A stretch of 6,863 nucleotides of DNA from the NCBI GenBank assembly GCA_029256665.1, contig JAQSXN010000215.1:1-6863 (forward strand), given 5' to 3'. The stretch comes from Paenibacillus sp. (GTDB taxonomy: Bacteria; Bacillota; Bacilli; Paenibacillales; Paenibacillaceae). The translations under genes were made by a program, and so were the position numbers. The notes under the pieces were generated by a model. The model saw only the letters and a program-made list of their open reading frames with translations. It ran no database searches and was not told where the DNA came from. Shown here in pieces: positions 5,543 through 6,863 of this stretch. The first letter of the stretch is position 1. Every line of letters starts with the position of its first letter.

Positions 5543-5931
5543 CGGTTTTCTTAAATATTGTCGTTAGCGTTGCAGTCATAATTCTACTTCAACTGATTGG
5601 CATGATCGTGTTTAACTGGATTACGCCGTTCAAGGATATGGAGGAGCTGAAGAAAGGGAATGTGGCCGTCGGTCTCGCTCTGGGCGGTAAATTTATCTCG
5701 ACGGCGATTATCCTAGGGGTTGCGGCGTACACGAACTCCAACATCTTCTTTATGATGATGTGGTTCGCGATCGGATATGTGTGTCTCTTAGCCGCTTATC
5801 TGATCTTCGATTGGTTGACGCCGGGCTTTAAGGTATCCGATCAACTGGTCAAGGGCAACGTCGCGGTTGGCATTATGTTGTTCTCGGTTTATCTCGGATT
5901 CGCGTTCGCGATCAGCAGCTTGATAATATAA
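5539..5931 (+). CDS. DUF350 family inner-membrane protein (YjfL-like)
   Basis: This 130-residue protein has four predicted membrane helices at about 4-26, 43-64, 68-91 and 106-128. It shows the internal duplication typical of DUF350: TPFKDMEELKKGNVAVGLAL (29-48) and TPGFKVSDQLVKGNVAVGIM (94-113) are clear copies sharing KGNVAVG. Length is typical for the family (about 130). DUF350 proteins have no established biochemical function. E. coli YjfL is encoded with the ATP-grasp protein YjfC, the YjfM protein and the PspA-like YjfJ, so a role in membrane or envelope stress is suspected. No PspA homologue occurs in this window. TTG is chosen over an in-frame GTG at 5530 because of ribosome binding site placement. 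The start overlaps the lipoprotein stop by 4 nt, implying coupled translation. It is the last gene before a strong terminator. Confidence 0.9.
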   Translation: MTVFLNIVVSVAVIILLQLIGMIVFNWITPFKDMEELKKGNVAVGLALGGKFISTAIILGVAAYTNSNIFFMMMWFAIGYVCLLAAYLIFDWLTPGFKVSDQLVKGNVAVGIMLFSVYLGFAFAISSLII

Positions 5932-5944
5932 GCGGAGCAAAGGG

Positions 5945-5990
5945 GCAGCCCCTCCTGTCATCTGAGGATGACAGGAGGGGCTGCTTTTGT
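5945..5990 (+). terminator. Strong Rho-independent terminator ending the ligase/DUF350 operon
   Basis: An 18-bp perfect stem pairs 5945-5962 with 5967-5984 around a TGAG loop, followed by TTTTGTTT. The stem can extend by three G-U pairs and one A-U pair. It begins 13 nt after the DUF350 stop. The minus strand lacks a good T tract, so it mainly serves the plus strand. Confidence 0.95.
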
Positions 5991-6004
5991 TTGAATGCTT
6001 AAAC

Positions 6005-6037
6005 GGCAGATGGTGCGACTGGATATGAAATTTCATA
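6005..6037. repeat. Direct repeat copy 1 (33 bp, with internal palindrome)
   Basis: It begins GGCAGATGGTGCGACTGG and ends in a palindrome; here the full perfect palindrome is ATATGAAATTTCATAT (6023-6038). The second copy, 52 bp downstream, differs at one base (T6014 versus A6066). It is preceded at 5991 by TTGAA, as copy 2 is at 6051. It lies between the ends of two convergent genes, so a promoter role is unlikely; an intergenic dispersed repeat or a protein-binding site is more plausible. Confidence 0.8.
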
Positions 6038-6056
6038 TACGAAGGCGTGATTGAAG

Positions 6057-6089
6057 GGCAGATGGAGCGACTGGATATGAAATTTCATA
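6057..6089. repeat. Direct repeat copy 2 (33 bp, with internal palindrome)
   Basis: It matches copy 1 at 32 of 33 positions. The perfect palindrome here is 14 bp, TATGAAATTTCATA (6076-6089). The copies are separated by 19 bp. The rest of the intergenic stretch up to 6125 holds a GCCATG (6097-6102) / CATGGC (6127-6132) inverted repeat but no convincing terminator for the minus-strand oxidoreductase gene. Confidence 0.8.
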
Positions 6090-6125
6090 AAGCCTTGCCA
6101 TGCCTCCAATCAGCTTTCCCTGTGT

Positions 6126-6863
6126 TCATGGCACCAAAGCCATTGATATGTCGTAATCGGCGGGATTGATATCCATCGCTTGACCGAGAGCGAACAGAGC
6201 CAGTTGTTTGCCCAAGTAAGGGCCAACCGTTAGGCCGGATGCGCCTAGCCCGTTGACGGCAAGCAGGCCTTCCCAGCCGGGAATCGCTCCGAAAACGGGC
6301 AGGAAACCCGGAGTGAACGGCCGGAAGCCGACTCTCGTCTCCGTAAGTTCCGCGCCTGCAAGTCCCGGCGCGGCAAGCAACGCCTTGTTCAGCAGCTCCT
6401 GCATGCCTCCCGCCGTTACTCTCGTATCGTCGTCATCCTCAGCAACGTCTTCGTGCGTTGCGCCTACCACGATCCGGCCATGTTCAAAGGCTAACAAATA
6501 CTGATCGGACGGCGGCATAATGACAGGCCACCCGCCGGTAAGATGGACATCTTTCACCCGCAGATGGGCGATTTGCGCCTTTTGGCGTCTGATTGGCATG
6601 CTTACGCCAAGCGGCTGCAACAACGAGCCTGCCCAAGCGCCGGCACAAACCATGACCTTGTCCGAGGCTATAAACGTACCTTCCACGTTGACGCCGGTGA
6701 CCCGATTGCCGTCGGCATATTGCAGTCGAGCATCGCCTTCCAGGTACTTCGCGCCAAGCTTCATGGCGGAACGAATGAGCGCATCCCGCAAGGAGCGGCC
6801 GTCCACTCTCGCGGCGCCGCCTACTCGCAGAGCATAATATCCGTCGGCGAGCGGCGGGAACAA
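6126..6863 (-). CDS. DAO-family FAD-dependent oxidoreductase (glycine oxidase / D-amino acid dehydrogenase-like), C-terminal part
   Basis: The minus-strand frame is open from the window edge to TGA (6128-6126), giving 245 residues; the start and the N-terminal GxGxxG FAD motif lie outside the window. The retained part has DAO-family features. These are VDGRSLRDALIRSAMKLGAKY (20-40, the segment that shapes the substrate pocket), VMVCAGAWAGSLLQPLG (70-86), and a beta-rich substrate domain. The C-terminal FAD-binding block is VGFRPFTPGFLPVFGAIPG (178-196) followed by GLGASGLTVGPYLGKQLA (205-222). Full-length members are about 370-390 residues, so about one third is missing. Such enzymes oxidise glycine, sarcosine, D-amino acids or related amines using FAD; the exact substrate cannot be told from this part. 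The gene is convergent with the ligase/DUF350 operon and looks unrelated to it. Confidence 0.9.
   Translation of the reverse strand: MFPPLADGYYALRVGGAARVDGRSLRDALIRSAMKLGAKYLEGDARLQYADGNRVTGVNVEGTFIASDKVMVCAGAWAGSLLQPLGVSMPIRRQKAQIAHLRVKDVHLTGGWPVIMPPSDQYLLAFEHGRIVVGATHEDVAEDDDDTRVTAGGMQELLNKALLAAPGLAGAELTETRVGFRPFTPGFLPVFGAIPGWEGLLAVNGLGASGLTVGPYLGKQLALFALGQAMDINPADYDISMALVP

Noticed and set aside
5991..6089. Two-copy repeat as a small CRISPR array
   Set aside because: Only two repeats with a 19-bp gap, an AT palindrome at one end, and no cas genes or further units nearby.

Overview
The window looks like chromosomal DNA from a Gram-positive, spore-former-type bacterium, most likely Paenibacillaceae (Paenibacillus or Cohnella-like). 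This is an inference from four things: moderately high GC in most genes, strong GGAGG-type ribosome binding sites, several GTG and TTG starts, and the gene families present. No rRNA, tRNA, CRISPR array or transposase was seen.

Layout. (1) 1-228, minus: the N-terminus of an AI-2E/YtvI-type membrane permease, cut by the window edge. (2) 364-1862, plus: an ECF sigma factor and its membrane-bound anti-sigma factor, joined by an ATGA overlap. An ECF-type promoter lies upstream and a terminator follows. (3) 1979-2503, minus: an AT-rich lipoprotein gene broken by one in-frame TAA, probably horizontally acquired. (4) 2752-5931, plus: a tightly packed five-gene operon. It encodes an unrecognised 70-residue protein, an exported Ser/Gly-rich protein ending in Gly-Gly, a glutathionylspermidine-synthase-like ATP-grasp ligase, a lipoprotein and a DUF350 membrane protein. 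It ends in a perfect 18-bp terminator hairpin. (5) 5991-6125: a convergent intergenic region with two 33-bp direct repeats, each holding a palindrome. (6) 6126-6863, minus: the C-terminal part of a DAO-family FAD oxidoreductase, cut by the window edge.

The five-gene operon is the most interesting part. Its gene content recalls the E. coli yjfLMC and ygiBC loci: an ATP-grasp ligase without the amidase domain, a low-complexity exported partner, and DUF350. The partner protein ends in -Gly-Gly and its gene is stop/start coupled to the ligase gene. This suggests, as a hypothesis only, that the ligase acts on the partner's C-terminal glycine, much as glutathionylspermidine synthase acts on the glycine of glutathione.

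Upstream of both the sigma-factor gene and the five-gene operon I find AAAC-N16-CGTA, the pattern of sigma-W-type ECF promoters. The two units could therefore form one envelope-stress circuit: the anti-sigma factor senses outside the membrane, the ECF factor is released, and the ligase/DUF350 operon is induced.
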